A stretch of 64,000 nucleotides of DNA, taken from Chryseobacterium sp. C-71 (lineage in GTDB: Bacteria; Bacteroidota; Bacteroidia; Flavobacteriales; Weeksellaceae). Position 1 is the first letter of the stretch. Every line of letters begins with the position of its first letter. The position numbers and the translations under genes were made by a program. This document shows positions 8,045-16,865 of the stretch, in pieces. Location: positions 4,030,001-4,094,000 of the forward strand of contig NZ_CP087131.1 in the NCBI RefSeq assembly GCF_020911865.1, in the 5' to 3' direction. Under the pieces are notes generated by a model that was not told the DNA's origin, did not search any database, and saw only the letters and a program-made list of their open reading frames with translations.

Positions 8045-9520
8045 TTAGTATGCTTTTGCGTACAAAACACGTCTTTTAGATGGTTTTCCTGAAATCATAG
8101 AAACCCCTTCTTCGATATCATCATCCAAGGGAATACAACGTATTGTCGCTTTGGTTTCTTCTTTTATTTGTGCTTCTTCCTCATCAGTTCCGTCCCAATG
8201 TGCATAGATGAAACCTCCTTTCTCTTCTAAAACTTTTTTAAATTCTTCATAAGAGTCAACTTTTGTAATGTTGTCTTTTCTGAAATCAAAAGCCTTAGTG
8301 TACATATCTTGTTGGATAGTTTTCAATAAATCTTCAATATAAGAATCTAAACCTTCCAACGGACGAGTCTCTTTCGTAAGAGTATCTCTTCTTGCAATCT
8401 CAACAGATTTATTTTCTAAATCTCTCTGACCCATTGCGATTCTCAAAGGCACACCTTTCAATTCGTACTCAGCGAATTTCCATCCCGGTTTGTTTTGAGT
8501 ATCATCATCAAATTTAACCGAAATTCCTTTTAATTTTAATTTACTCTGAATTTCTAAAGCCACTTCGCTAATTTGGTTCAATTGCTCTTCCCCTTTAAAG
8601 ATTGGAACAATCACAACCTGAATCGGAGCCAAGGTAGGAGGTAAGACCAATCCGAAATCATCAGAATGCGTCATAATCAAAGCACCCATCAAACGGGTTG
8701 AAGTTCCCCAAGATGTTGCCCAGGCGTGTTCTATTTTTCCTTCTTTGTTGGTGAATTTTACGTCAAATGCTTTTGCGAAATTCTGTCCCAAGAAGTGAGA
8801 AGTACCTGCCTGAAGCGCTTTTCCGTCCTGCATTAATGCTTCAATACAATAAGTGTCATCAGCTCCTGCAAATCTTTCAGAAGGAGTTTTCACACCCATT
8901 ACAACCGGCATTGCCATGAATTTTTCTGCAAAGTCTGCATACACATTATTCATTTTCACTGCCTCTTCTAAAGCTTCATCTTTTGTAGCGTGAGCAGTAT
9001 GCCCTTCCTGCCACAAAAACTCAGAAGTTCTTAAAAACAGACGGGTTCTCATTTCCCAACGTACAACATTCGCCCATTGGTTAATCAAAATAGGTAAATC
9101 TCTGTAAGACTGAATCCATCCTTTATAAGTATTCCAGATGATTGCCTCAGAAGTAGGACGAACGATTAATTCTTCCTCTAATTTTGCATCCGGATCAACG
9201 ATCAATTTCCCTGGATTATCGGGATCATTTTTTAAACGGTAATGAGTGACAATTGCACATTCTTTGGCAAAACCTTCTGCATTTTTTTCTTCAGCCTCAA
9301 ATAAACTTTTGGGAACGAATAGCGGGAAATATGCGTTAACATGACCCGTTTCTTTGAATCTTTTATCCATTTCGTCACGCATCTTCTCCCAGATTGCATA
9401 TCCGTAAGGTTTAATAACCATAGATCCTCGCACGCCGGAGTTTTCAGCTAAATCTGCTTTTACAACCAATTCATTATACCATTTGCTATAATCTTCGCTT
9501 CTTGAGGTTAATTTTGCCAT
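8045..9520 (-). CDS. proS: Prolyl-tRNA synthetase, archaeal/eukaryotic-like type
   Basis: This class II aminoacyl-tRNA synthetase charges tRNA-Pro. The 491-residue length, lack of the bacterial editing insertion and C-terminal end RVLYAKAY place it in the short type found in Bacteroidota. Motifs seen are RPTSE (121-125), [14 protein letters not shown] (164-177, motif 2), the [20 protein letters not shown] region (motif 3) and the anticodon-binding domain from about residue 300. It acts in the cytoplasm, is essential and is single-copy here. The start is the first ATG. Confidence 0.96.
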   Translation of the reverse strand: MAKLTSRSEDYSKWYNELVVKADLAENSGVRGSMVIKPYGYAIWEKMRDEMDKRFKETGHVNAYFPLFVPKSLFEAEEKNAEGFAKECAIVTHYRLKNDPDNPGKLIVDPDAKLEEELIVRPTSEAIIWNTYKGWIQSYRDLPILINQWANVVRWEMRTRLFLRTSEFLWQEGHTAHATKDEALEEAVKMNNVYADFAEKFMAMPVVMGVKTPSERFAGADDTYCIEALMQDGKALQAGTSHFLGQNFAKAFDVKFTNKEGKIEHAWATSWGTSTRLMGALIMTHSDDFGLVLPPTLAPIQVVIVPIFKGEEQLNQISEVALEIQSKLKLKGISVKFDDDTQNKPGWKFAEYELKGVPLRIAMGQRDLENKSVEIARRDTLTKETRPLEGLDSYIEDLLKTIQQDMYTKAFDFRKDNITKVDSYEEFKKVLEEKGGFIYAHWDGTDEEEAQIKEETKATIRCIPLDDDIEEGVSMISGKPSKRRVLYAKAY

Positions 9521-9594
9521 TAATTTTATTTTAATATTTTTAACTTTTCTCTATTATTGTAATCTAAAAATAAAAATCTATTTTTGATAGATAT

Positions 9595-9622
9595 TTGTAA
9601 CCAATAATTTGGTATATTTTTG
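9595..9622 (+). promoter_or_regulatory. Consensus Bacteroidota promoter
   Basis: TTG at 9595-9597 and TATTTTTG at 9615-9622 are separated by exactly 17 bp, a full match to the -33 TTG and -7 TAnnTTTG pattern. It lies 45 bp upstream of the Gly/Trp-rich lipoprotein gene and would drive that gene and the following porin gene. Confidence 0.65.
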
Positions 9623-9667
9623 GTACAGATTGCAAATATAATTTAAATTAAAAATTTTTACATTATC

Positions 9668-10762
9668 ATGAAAAGAAATATACATAAAAATTTACTTGGC
9701 ATGCTGAAATCCAAAGGGGTTTTGGCTATCTCAAGTGGCTTGCTATTAATGTCTTGTGGTGCTCAGGTTGGAGGTTACAGTGAGACAGACGGAGTATATT
9801 ACGATCCGAACAAAGATACTCTACCGGAAGGTGTGATCATCAATGGAGATCAAGGTAACAGAGTAGGAGAATATTATGATTATTACCCACAATCTAGCAT
9901 TGTAGAAAATTCTCAGATCAATTCCCAAGAATACGACAACAGATATAATGAATGGAGTGATACCAATTACGGTAATGCTACAGATTCTGATTGGGGTAAT
10001 TTTGCAGGAAGCCAGACCAACGTATACGACAACTCTTGGGGTTGGGGTATGGGAATGGGTTGGGGCTCACCTTGGGGATGGGGCTCATCTTGGGGATGGA
10101 ATGGCGGCTGGGGCATGGGAATGTCATTCGGTTGGGGTTCTCCTTGGGGATGGAACAACGGTTGGGGCTGGGGCAATCCTTATTGGGGAATGGGCTGGAA
10201 CAACTGGGGAATGTATAACCCTTACTGGGGCGGATATGGTTACGGAGGCTGGTATGGCGGTGCAGGTTACTGGGGAGGTAATTATTACAGACCATCTTAC
10301 AGAAGAAGTGGAGCCAACGGCAGAGGATTTACAAATAATACTTCAGGTATCAGTAGATATAATGGAAACACTTCTGGCTTCAGAAATGGAAACAATGGTT
10401 CTGGTTTTAGAAACGGCCAAGGTCAGCAGGGATTCAGAAATAATAGCGGAGGTTTTAGACAAGGAACAACCAATGGTGGTTTCAGACAAGGAACTACAAA
10501 CGGCGGTTTCAGAAATCAATCCGGTATGAGAAACTCTAATGGTCAGCAAAGACCCAATTATAATTACAGACCACAACAACAAACAAGACCAAATTATAAT
10601 AACCAACAGTCACAGCCAAGATCAAACGATGGCGGTTTCAGATCAGGAGGATTCAACTCTGGAAGTAGCGGAGGCGGATTCAGATCTGGTGGTTCTTCTG
10701 GCGGTGGCGGAGGAATGAGATCAGGCGGCGGTGGCGGCGGTTTCAGATCCGGTGGTAGATAA
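9668..10762 (+). CDS. Gly/Trp/Asn-rich lipoprotein
   Basis: The 364-residue protein has a lipoprotein signal (GLLLMSC, lipid-anchored Cys30). An acidic Tyr/Asn-rich stretch is followed by a Trp-Gly-rich region (about 118-200) of repeated GWG, PWGWG and MGWG units, a Tyr-rich patch, then many GFR(N/Q)G repeats and a Gly-Ser-Arg tail. No catalytic domain is visible. The composition is that of a surface or periplasmic low-complexity protein, perhaps aggregating or matrix-forming. It is followed 32 bp later by a FadL-type porin gene in the same direction, so the two are probably co-transcribed. Several out-of-frame ORFs across it are compositional artefacts. Confidence 0.8.
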   Translation: MKRNIHKNLLGMLKSKGVLAISSGLLLMSCGAQVGGYSETDGVYYDPNKDTLPEGVIINGDQGNRVGEYYDYYPQSSIVENSQINSQEYDNRYNEWSDTNYGNATDSDWGNFAGSQTNVYDNSWGWGMGMGWGSPWGWGSSWGWNGGWGMGMSFGWGSPWGWNNGWGWGNPYWGMGWNNWGMYNPYWGGYGYGGWYGGAGYWGGNYYRPSYRRSGANGRGFTNNTSGISRYNGNTSGFRNGNNGSGFRNGQGQQGFRNNSGGFRQGTTNGGFRQGTTNGGFRNQSGMRNSNGQQRPNYNYRPQQQTRPNYNNQQSQPRSNDGGFRSGGFNSGSSGGGFRSGGSSGGGGGMRSGGGGGGFRSGGR

Positions 10763-10794
10763 TATTGTAAAACTCAATAACTATTAATAAAATA

Positions 10795-12225
10795 ATGTTA
10801 AAAAAATCTTTAGTAATAATGAGTATTTCTGCAGCATTTTTTGTGCAGGCTCAGGATATTTCAGTAATCAGAAATTCTATTGATGTATATTCAAATACGC
10901 CAATGGTTGGTCCTTCGAAGTTTAATGCAATGGTAGGCTCGAATGGAGCTTTAGGTGGTGACGGTACTTCGCTGATGACTAACCCTGCAGGTATTGGTGT
11001 TGCGATTGCTGGTGATGTTTCGGCAACGCTATCGGTAACGAATAATAAAAATACATCTTCACTAGCCGGTTCTTCTTTAAATTATGATATTAATAAAGTT
11101 GATATCGGTAATGCCAATGGAGTTGCTGTTTTTCAGTTGATGACAGAAACACCTTGGAAGTTTATTAACGTTGCTGCCAATATTTCTACATCATCTATTG
11201 AAAACTATGTGGAATCACCAGGAAACTCAAATGTTTCTATTGCTAAAAATCTTGTTGATTCAGGAGGAAATAACGTTGTGGGAAATATGTCTTATTTAGG
11301 TCATGCTTATAATAGATACGGTACGCAAACTAAATTTAATGTGGGTGTCGGTGCAAACTATAACAATTTGTGGTACTTCGGTGCTAGCTTAAATATGCAT
11401 GGAGTCGACTTGGAGCAGTATGATAGTACTGTATTCGGATTAGATTTAGATAATTCTGTAACCACTTTCGATAAGCAATATACGCCATACTCTGAAAAAT
11501 CAAGTGGTTTCTCAGGAAGCGTAGGGGTTATCGGAAAATTAAGTAATCAATTCCGATTGGGTGCTTCAATAGAATCGCCTACTTGGTGGTCAGTTGACAG
11601 AGTATACAGAGATTATTATGATGGCGGAGACGGAATTTATTATGATAATTTTACTGAAGACAGAACATTCAGATCTCCAATGAAAGCTACATTAAGTGGT
11701 GCTTTTGTACCCAGCAAAAATTTTGCTATTAACGTAGACTACACTTTAGGTTTAACAAAGCCAAGATATAAAGTTCAGGGTGTTGCTGAGTCAGAATTAA
11801 ATACTTTCTTCAGCGATAATTACAAGAATTTATCTGAAGTAAAAGTAGGTGCAGAATACAGAATAAAAGGGTTGAGATTGAGAGGAGGTTATTCTTATGC
11901 ATCAAGCCCGTTTGATAGTACAACAGTTAGTGCATTTTCAAATACGGGAACTGTTGCAAATACCAACTACAGCAACTTTATTTTAGGAGATAGAAATACG
12001 ATTGGTGCAGGTATCGGATATGATTTTGGAAAGTTCTACATCGATGCGGCTTATCAAAATATAACTTCAGAATATAAAAATCCATTTTTGGCTGGATATC
12101 AATTTGATGATTATAATACAGGATATTACTCAGGAGATTTCGACGTTACGACGCCAAATTCTGTAGTATCTGACGTGAAAAATGTGAGAAATAATTTCTT
12201 CCTTACTGTAGGCTGGAAATTCTAA
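10795..12225 (+). CDS. FadL/OmpP1-type outer membrane beta-barrel protein
   Basis: The 476-residue protein has a signal peptide (ends FVQAQ, residues 1-19). The N-terminal plug region contains the family pattern LGGDGTSLMTNPAGIG (about 52-67), followed by alternating hydrophobic/aromatic strands and a C-terminal aromatic residue (VGWKF). Family members form outer membrane channels for hydrophobic compounds. Flavobacterial copies are often called hemin receptor, which I would not adopt without evidence. It is probably in one operon with the Gly/Trp-rich lipoprotein upstream and ends at a strong hairpin. Confidence 0.8.
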   Translation: MLKKSLVIMSISAAFFVQAQDISVIRNSIDVYSNTPMVGPSKFNAMVGSNGALGGDGTSLMTNPAGIGVAIAGDVSATLSVTNNKNTSSLAGSSLNYDINKVDIGNANGVAVFQLMTETPWKFINVAANISTSSIENYVESPGNSNVSIAKNLVDSGGNNVVGNMSYLGHAYNRYGTQTKFNVGVGANYNNLWYFGASLNMHGVDLEQYDSTVFGLDLDNSVTTFDKQYTPYSEKSSGFSGSVGVIGKLSNQFRLGASIESPTWWSVDRVYRDYYDGGDGIYYDNFTEDRTFRSPMKATLSGAFVPSKNFAINVDYTLGLTKPRYKVQGVAESELNTFFSDNYKNLSEVKVGAEYRIKGLRLRGGYSYASSPFDSTTVSAFSNTGTVANTNYSNFILGDRNTIGAGIGYDFGKFYIDAAYQNITSEYKNPFLAGYQFDDYNTGYYSGDFDVTTPNSVVSDVKNVRNNFFLTVGWKF

Positions 12226-12241
12226 TCATTATTTTTCTTAA

Positions 12242-12279
12242 ATATAAAAGGCTTCGAAATATTTCGAAGCCTTTTATAT
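12242..12279. terminator. 38-bp perfect palindrome, bidirectional terminator
   Basis: ATATAAAAGGCTTCGAAAT is followed directly by its exact reverse complement. The U-rich arms would terminate the porin mRNA and could also stop transcripts arriving on the minus strand from the ZIP gene at 12363. Confidence 0.8.
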
Positions 12280-12362
12280 TTATTTAAATTTTTTCTCCAA
12301 GATTAGCTAATCATGCAGATTTATAAGTATTAATATAAGCTTTAATTTAAAATAAAAGCTGA

Positions 12363-13082
12363 TTAATGATGATGACCATGTGGATGTGTATGAAACAAAT
12401 GCATTAATAAAGCCAAGGAAACTCCTAAAATAACCAATCCAATTTTTGACCAGTTAATATTGTGATTTTTATTGCTTTCGAAAATAATAACCGATGAAAT
12501 ATGAAGAAAAATACCACCTACAATTGCCAGGAAATATGGTTGCCAATCAGGGTTGAAATAATTTCCAAGCAACATTCCCATTGGTGAGGCTAGAGCGAAT
12601 AAAGCCACAATTAATAAGGAAGGATAAGACGCTTTTGAACCTGAACGGTTAAACAAGAACGCACCCAAAATAAACGAAATAGGAAGATTGTGAAACAAAA
12701 TTCCTAAAAGATAAGGCGAAAGAGGATTGGTTTCATTTGCCAAAGGAATTCCCTCGATAAACGCATGAATAAACAATCCGACCATCAAGGCAACAGGTAA
12801 AATATTGCTGCTTTCATTATGATGATGGAAATGCCCGTGCTCAAAACCTTTTGTTAACGCTTCTAAAATCATTTGAAGCAGAACACCGCCAATCACGAAG
12901 ATTCCCAGATTTTCACTGACATCAGAAGTGTAAACTTGTGGAAAAACTTCATTCAGGCAAATGGTAATCAGAAAACCGGCACTTAGAATCAACAGATTTT
13001 TTGCAAACTGTTCTTTTTTACCAAAGAGTTTTCCGAGAAAAACGCCGGCAATAACGCTTAAAATTAATAATATTATAATCAT
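12363..13082 (-). CDS. ZIP family metal transporter
   Basis: The 239-residue inner-membrane protein is read from the ATG at 13082 (MIIILLILSVIAG). The longer reading from 13115 adds a polar stretch and overlaps the upstream small gene. About eight hydrophobic helices are seen. The ZIP metal site appears as HAFIEGIPLANE and later as HNLPISF. His-rich stretches (HGHFHHHN mid-protein and HTHPHGHHH at the C-terminus) fit zinc or other divalent cation handling. It is the last gene of a methyltransferase, small membrane protein, ZIP run with almost no spacing. Confidence 0.85.
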   Translation of the reverse strand: MIIILLILSVIAGVFLGKLFGKKEQFAKNLLILSAGFLITICLNEVFPQVYTSDVSENLGIFVIGGVLLQMILEALTKGFEHGHFHHHNESSNILPVALMVGLFIHAFIEGIPLANETNPLSPYLLGILFHNLPISFILGAFLFNRSGSKASYPSLLIVALFALASPMGMLLGNYFNPDWQPYFLAIVGGIFLHISSVIIFESNKNHNINWSKIGLVILGVSLALLMHLFHTHPHGHHH

Positions 13083-13083
13083 T

Positions 13084-13329
13084 TCAAAATGGTAATAGTA
13101 AACAATAGAGAACAATCAATAGATTTAAAACTGTAAAAGCTATATGAATTTGATAGCTGTATTTATCTTTAAAAATGTTCTTTAGAAAAATTAAAATAGT
13201 TCCAACAATTAATAATATGCCAGAAATAACAAATGGTAAAGGAGGTGTATGACTATCAATAAACCCAAATTTTACTCCAAAAAATATAGAGCTTAAAGTC
13301 AGAACGATGAAAACTATATTAATCTTCAC
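13084..13329 (-). CDS. Small three-helix membrane protein, unknown function
   Basis: The 81-residue protein starts at a GTG (MKINIVFIVLTL), 13 bp after the methyltransferase stop codon. An ATG at 13398 is in frame but would overlap the methyltransferase by 56 bp and add a basic, non-hydrophobic leader, so I prefer the GTG. Three hydrophobic segments are seen, near residues 3-22, 32-50 and 61-81. No motif identifies a function. The ZIP gene starts 1 bp after its stop codon, so the two are probably translationally coupled. Confidence 0.6.
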   Translation of the reverse strand: MKINIVFIVLTLSSIFFGVKFGFIDSHTPPLPFVISGILLIVGTILIFLKNIFKDKYSYQIHIAFTVLNLLIVLYCLLLPF

Positions 13330-13342
13330 TGCAAAGTTTGAT

Positions 13343-14068
13343 TTACTTTTTCTTAAACAAATTAATGCAACGCGGCGAAACTTCCTTTTTAAAATCATTC
13401 AACTGATAATCTCCCCAAATTTTCACTCTTTCAAATCCACATTCTGAAGCATAATTTTCAATCGTTTCTAGGGTGTGAAGTTTTACTTTTTCAAAAAAAT
13501 GTTTAGCTTCTCCATCAATTTCAAAACGAATGTCTTTAATGATGTGTCTGCCTTCAATTTTTTTAGAAATATGAAAATCAATTCCTTCTCTGTGAATTGT
13601 AGTTTCCGGAACCAAATTTCTTGTTACAAATTCTTCATTCAGATAATCCAGAACAAAAAAACCTTCCGGTTTTAGGGCATTGTAAACTGATTTAAAAACA
13701 TTTCTGTCATCCGTCTCGTTGTCAAAATACCCAAAGCTGGTAAAGAGATTGAAAACTGCATTTACAGGTTCAGAATCAATAGGATTTCTCATATCATGAA
13801 CTTTGAAAGTTAAACTTTCATTTTCAAACTGCTTGTCAAACTCAATACTTTGTTGAGAAAGGTCTAAACCAAGCACATCATAGCCCAATTTATTAAGAAA
13901 AACCGAGTGTCTTCCTTTTCCGCACGCAAGGTCGATTATTTTTGAAGATTGAGGCAGCTGAAGCTCCTGAGTGAGTTTTGTGATGAAGTTTTCTGCTTCC
14001 GTGTAGTCTCTGTTACTGTAAAGCAAATGATAATAAGGCGTATCAAACCAAGATTCAAACCATTCCAT
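13343..14068 (-). CDS. Class I SAM-dependent methyltransferase
   Basis: The 241-residue cytosolic protein has a Rossmann methyltransferase fold. Motif I IDLACGKGRH at 45-54 is followed by the acidic VLGLDLS loop, the post-I segment VHDMRNP and GFFVLDYLNEEF in the second half. Substrate is unknown; similar proteins are annotated only as methyltransferase domain (type 11/25). It heads a minus-strand run with the small membrane protein and the ZIP transporter. A -7 element (TATTTTTG on the minus strand) lies 5 bp upstream of the ATG, which would give a very short or absent leader. Confidence 0.8.
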   Translation of the reverse strand: MEWFESWFDTPYYHLLYSNRDYTEAENFITKLTQELQLPQSSKIIDLACGKGRHSVFLNKLGYDVLGLDLSQQSIEFDKQFENESLTFKVHDMRNPIDSEPVNAVFNLFTSFGYFDNETDDRNVFKSVYNALKPEGFFVLDYLNEEFVTRNLVPETTIHREGIDFHISKKIEGRHIIKDIRFEIDGEAKHFFEKVKLHTLETIENYASECGFERVKIWGDYQLNDFKKEVSPRCINLFKKK

Positions 14069-14072
14069 AATG

Positions 14073-14080
14073 CAAAAATA
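14073..14080 (-). promoter_or_regulatory. Predicted -7 element of the methyltransferase run
   Basis: On the minus strand this is TATTTTTG, matching TAnnTTTG. It lies only 5 bp from the start codon, so the mRNA could be leaderless. No -33 TTG is obvious. Confidence 0.35.
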
Positions 14081-14204
14081 ACTAAATTTGCGGTGTTAAA
14101 AGAAAAGTATTTTAAATATTAAGGTATTGAAAAATTCAATTTATTAATAAAATGAAACGCTAATTCTTTGATTTTTAAATAGTTAAATCTTTTAATGATA
14201 ACTT

Positions 14205-15374
14205 ATGGATACAGAAAATATTAAAATTCAGATAAAAACATTCTTCGGATTAGAAACAGTTTTAGGTGAAGAAATCAAAAAACTGGGTGGAAGAAACGTT
14301 GAACTTAAAAATCGTGCAGTCAATTGTGAGGGAGATTTAGGTTTTCTTTATAAAATCAATTATTCGGCAAGAACGGCTTTGAAGATTCTTGTGCCGATTG
14401 ATGAATTTAAAGCATATAACGAAACAAAATACTACGACAGGCTTTTCAAATTTGAATGGGATGAGTTTATGGATGTCAACCAGACTTTTGCTATAGATTC
14501 TACAGTAAATTCTGAAAGATTCAGTCATTCCCAGTTCATGACTTTCAAAATGAAAGATGCGATTGTAGATTATTTCCAAAATAAGTACGGAAGAAGACCG
14601 AGCATTGAAACAAAATCTCCGGATATTAAATTTCATCTTCATATCGACAGAGAATTGGTGACGATTTCTTTAGATTCTTCGGGTGATGCTTTATTTAAAA
14701 GAGGGTACAGAAGAGAGCAGGGTGAAGCACCAATCAACGAAGTTTTGGCAAGCGGAATGCTTCAGTTGGCAGGTTGGGACGGAAAAGGGAATTTGCTTGA
14801 TCCGATGTGCGGATCCGGAACGCTTTTGATAGAAGCTGCGATGATTGCTATGGATTTGCCGGCACAGCTTTACAGAAGAAGATTTGCTTTCCAAAACTGG
14901 AAAAATTATGATGATGATTTATTTGCTACGATAAAGCAACATCGTGTAGACAGAATCAGAGAATTTCACGGAAAAATCGTGGGTTACGATATCGACGGAA
15001 GAATGCTGGATGCTGCAAGAACCAATGTAGAATCTGCGGAAATGGAAGACGTTATCGAAGTAAGAAGAGAAAACTTCTTTGATACCAAAAAAGATATGTT
15101 CCCGTTGTTGATGGTTTTCAATCCGCCTTATGATGAGAGAATTTCAATTAATGATGACGATTTCTATAAGAAAATAGGAGATACGTTTAAGACAAGTTAC
15201 CCAAATACTTTGGCTTGGCTGATTTCTTCAGATCTTGATGCTCCAAAGAAAATAGGATTGCGACCTTCAAGAAAAATCAAGCTTTTCAACGGAAAACTGG
15301 AAACCAGATTTTTGCAGTACGAAATGTATGAGGGAACGAAGAAGTTGCATAAACTAGAGAATAAAGAAGAGTAA
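14205..15374 (+). CDS. THUMP-domain 23S rRNA (guanine-N2) methyltransferase, RlmL N-half type
   Basis: The 389-residue protein has an N-terminal ferredoxin-like/THUMP RNA-binding region (about 1-160) and a class I methyltransferase domain. The domain shows the DPMCGSGTLLIEAA SAM motif and the FNPPYDER catalytic motif (NPPY) typical of enzymes methylating an exocyclic amine. This is the COG0116 family; the E. coli counterpart is the N-terminal half of RlmL (m2G2445). The cytosolic role is rRNA modification. The next gene starts 2 bp after its stop. Confidence 0.85.
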   Translation: MDTENIKIQIKTFFGLETVLGEEIKKLGGRNVELKNRAVNCEGDLGFLYKINYSARTALKILVPIDEFKAYNETKYYDRLFKFEWDEFMDVNQTFAIDSTVNSERFSHSQFMTFKMKDAIVDYFQNKYGRRPSIETKSPDIKFHLHIDRELVTISLDSSGDALFKRGYRREQGEAPINEVLASGMLQLAGWDGKGNLLDPMCGSGTLLIEAAMIAMDLPAQLYRRRFAFQNWKNYDDDLFATIKQHRVDRIREFHGKIVGYDIDGRMLDAARTNVESAEMEDVIEVRRENFFDTKKDMFPLLMVFNPPYDERISINDDDFYKKIGDTFKTSYPNTLAWLISSDLDAPKKIGLRPSRKIKLFNGKLETRFLQYEMYEGTKKLHKLENKEE

Positions 15375-15376
15375 AA

Positions 15377-15778
15377 ATGTCTCTGAATATTTTTGAGATT
15401 ATTGAAGGTATTGTCGATTTCGTTTGTCTTTTGACAGATTATACTTCGTCAGATTCTAATAATAGCGGCAAAAAATTCAGAAAAAATTCAAAATACACAG
15501 TCGAATTGTGGAGTGGAGGCTTTTTTATAATTGCCTCCATTTTGTTTTTAATTGTATTTAAAAATCCTTTGCCAGATAAAGATTTTATACAAACCATTTT
15601 AGTTTGCATTTTGATAGGTTTGGTTTTGTCTTTTGTGGTGTTTTTTTCTCTATTTCACTTAGGTCTTTATTATTTCAGGAGTGTATTTGAGTTTCTGCTT
15701 TTCAGCGGAACATTCATTTTATTAATGATTGCACTTGTTTTGTATGTGTATTTTAAATCAAATTTGTTTAGTATTTAA
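15377..15778 (+). CDS. Membrane protein of unknown function
   Basis: The 133-residue protein starts 2 bp after the rRNA methyltransferase stop, so it is translationally linked to it. An N-terminal amphipathic segment and a polar Ser/Asn/Lys-rich stretch (about 22-40) precede three hydrophobic helices (about 45-61, 69-97 and 102-128). No family recognised. It may simply be carried in the operon between the RNA methyltransferase and the glycosyltransferase. Confidence 0.65.
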   Translation: MSLNIFEIIEGIVDFVCLLTDYTSSDSNNSGKKFRKNSKYTVELWSGGFFIIASILFLIVFKNPLPDKDFIQTILVCILIGLVLSFVVFFSLFHLGLYYFRSVFEFLLFSGTFILLMIALVLYVYFKSNLFSI

Positions 15779-15789
15779 ATTAGAATAAA

Positions 15790-16794
15790 TTGAATCCTAC
15801 CATTTCCATTGTTGTCGCCATATTTAACCGAAAAGACGAGCTTTTTGAGCTTCTCAATTCATTAACCTTTCAAACGGATAAAGCTTTTGAAATTATCATT
15901 GTGGATGACGGTTCATTGATCGATCTGAAACCAACCATTGGTAATTTTGATGGAATTTTAGATATTAAATATTTTAGAAAAGACAATTCAGGTCCCGGTT
16001 TATCGAGAAATTACGGTTCAAAAAGAGCTTCCAATGAATGGCTTGTTTTTGTAGACAGCGATGTGATTGTGGAGAAAGATTATATTCAAAATATTAAAAA
16101 GGATATTCTTACCATTCCTTGTGATGCTTTTGGTGGGGCAGATAAGGCGCATAAAGGCTTTAATCTGATGCAGAAAGCGATTTCTTACTCTATGACTTCA
16201 GTTTTTACAACAGGTGGAATCAGAGGGAATAAAAAGGCAGTTTCAAAATTTCAGCCCAGAAGTTTCAATATGGGAGTGAAGAAAGAAGTTTTTGAGAAGG
16301 TTGGAGGTTTTTCTGAAATGAGGATTGGTGAAGACCCGGATTTATCGATGACGCTTTGGGAAAACGGTTTTTCAACTGCGTTTTTTGATAATATCGCTGT
16401 GTATCATAAACGTCGTGTAGATTTTGGGAAATTTTCAAAACAGGTGTATCAGTTCGGTTGTGCAAGACCGATTTTAAATCAGAGACATCCGAAATATGTG
16501 AAAATATCTTTTGCATTTCCAACATTGTTTCTGCTGGGATATGTTTTAGGTTTTATTGAATATTTCATTCTTGGACGAGGGATTATTCTGGCATTTTACG
16601 GACTCTATACTTTCATGGTTTTAATACACTCCCTGATTGTGACAAAGAACATTGCAATCGCCGGAATGGCGGTTATTTCGACTTATATTCAAATGTTCTC
16701 TTACGGCTACGGTTTTTTAAAATCGTGGATTTTGCTGAATGTTTTCAGAATGAAACCTGAAAATGCTTTCCCGAAACATTTTCATAAAAATTAA
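15790..16794 (+). CDS. Family 2 glycosyltransferase
   Basis: The 334-residue protein has a GT-A fold: the start PTISIVVAIFNRKDEL, IIVDDGS, FVDSDVIVEKDY as the DxD metal/nucleotide-sugar site, and GEDPDLSMTLWENG near the acceptor site. Two C-terminal hydrophobic segments (about 240-295) anchor it to the inner membrane. The start is TTG at 15790; no ATG is available upstream in frame and the GT2 beta-strand begins at residue 4. It likely transfers a sugar to a lipid carrier or surface glycan; donor and acceptor are unknown. It ends at a hairpin shared with the convergent PLP enzyme gene. Confidence 0.85.
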   Translation: MNPTISIVVAIFNRKDELFELLNSLTFQTDKAFEIIIVDDGSLIDLKPTIGNFDGILDIKYFRKDNSGPGLSRNYGSKRASNEWLVFVDSDVIVEKDYIQNIKKDILTIPCDAFGGADKAHKGFNLMQKAISYSMTSVFTTGGIRGNKKAVSKFQPRSFNMGVKKEVFEKVGGFSEMRIGEDPDLSMTLWENGFSTAFFDNIAVYHKRRVDFGKFSKQVYQFGCARPILNQRHPKYVKISFAFPTLFLLGYVLGFIEYFILGRGIILAFYGLYTFMVLIHSLIVTKNIAIAGMAVISTYIQMFSYGYGFLKSWILLNVFRMKPENAFPKHFHKN

Positions 16795-16829
16795 TAGATT
16801 TAATTATTCAAAAAATATTTCTAAAAAAA

Positions 16830-16863
16830 AATAAATGCTGTTGAAAGTTCAACAGCATTTATT
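16830..16863. terminator. Bidirectional terminator
   Basis: AATAAATGCTGTTGAA pairs perfectly with TTCAACAGCATTTATT across a 2-nt loop. It lies between two convergent genes and can serve both. Confidence 0.85.
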
Positions 16864-16865
16864 AA

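Noticed and set aside
9948..10529. Long alternative-frame ORFs on both strands across the Gly/Trp-rich lipoprotein gene
   Set aside because: They arise from the repetitive, GC-richer codons of the lipoprotein. The lipoprotein frame alone has a lipobox, promoter and plausible composition.
13330..13398. ATG start at 13398 for the small membrane protein
   Set aside because: It would overlap the methyltransferase by 56 bp and add a basic leader; the GTG at 13329 sits correctly after the stop codon.
15779..15792. Missing start or frameshift at the glycosyltransferase
   Set aside because: The TTG at 15790 directly precedes the first family beta-strand and the frame is clean, so a non-ATG start explains it.
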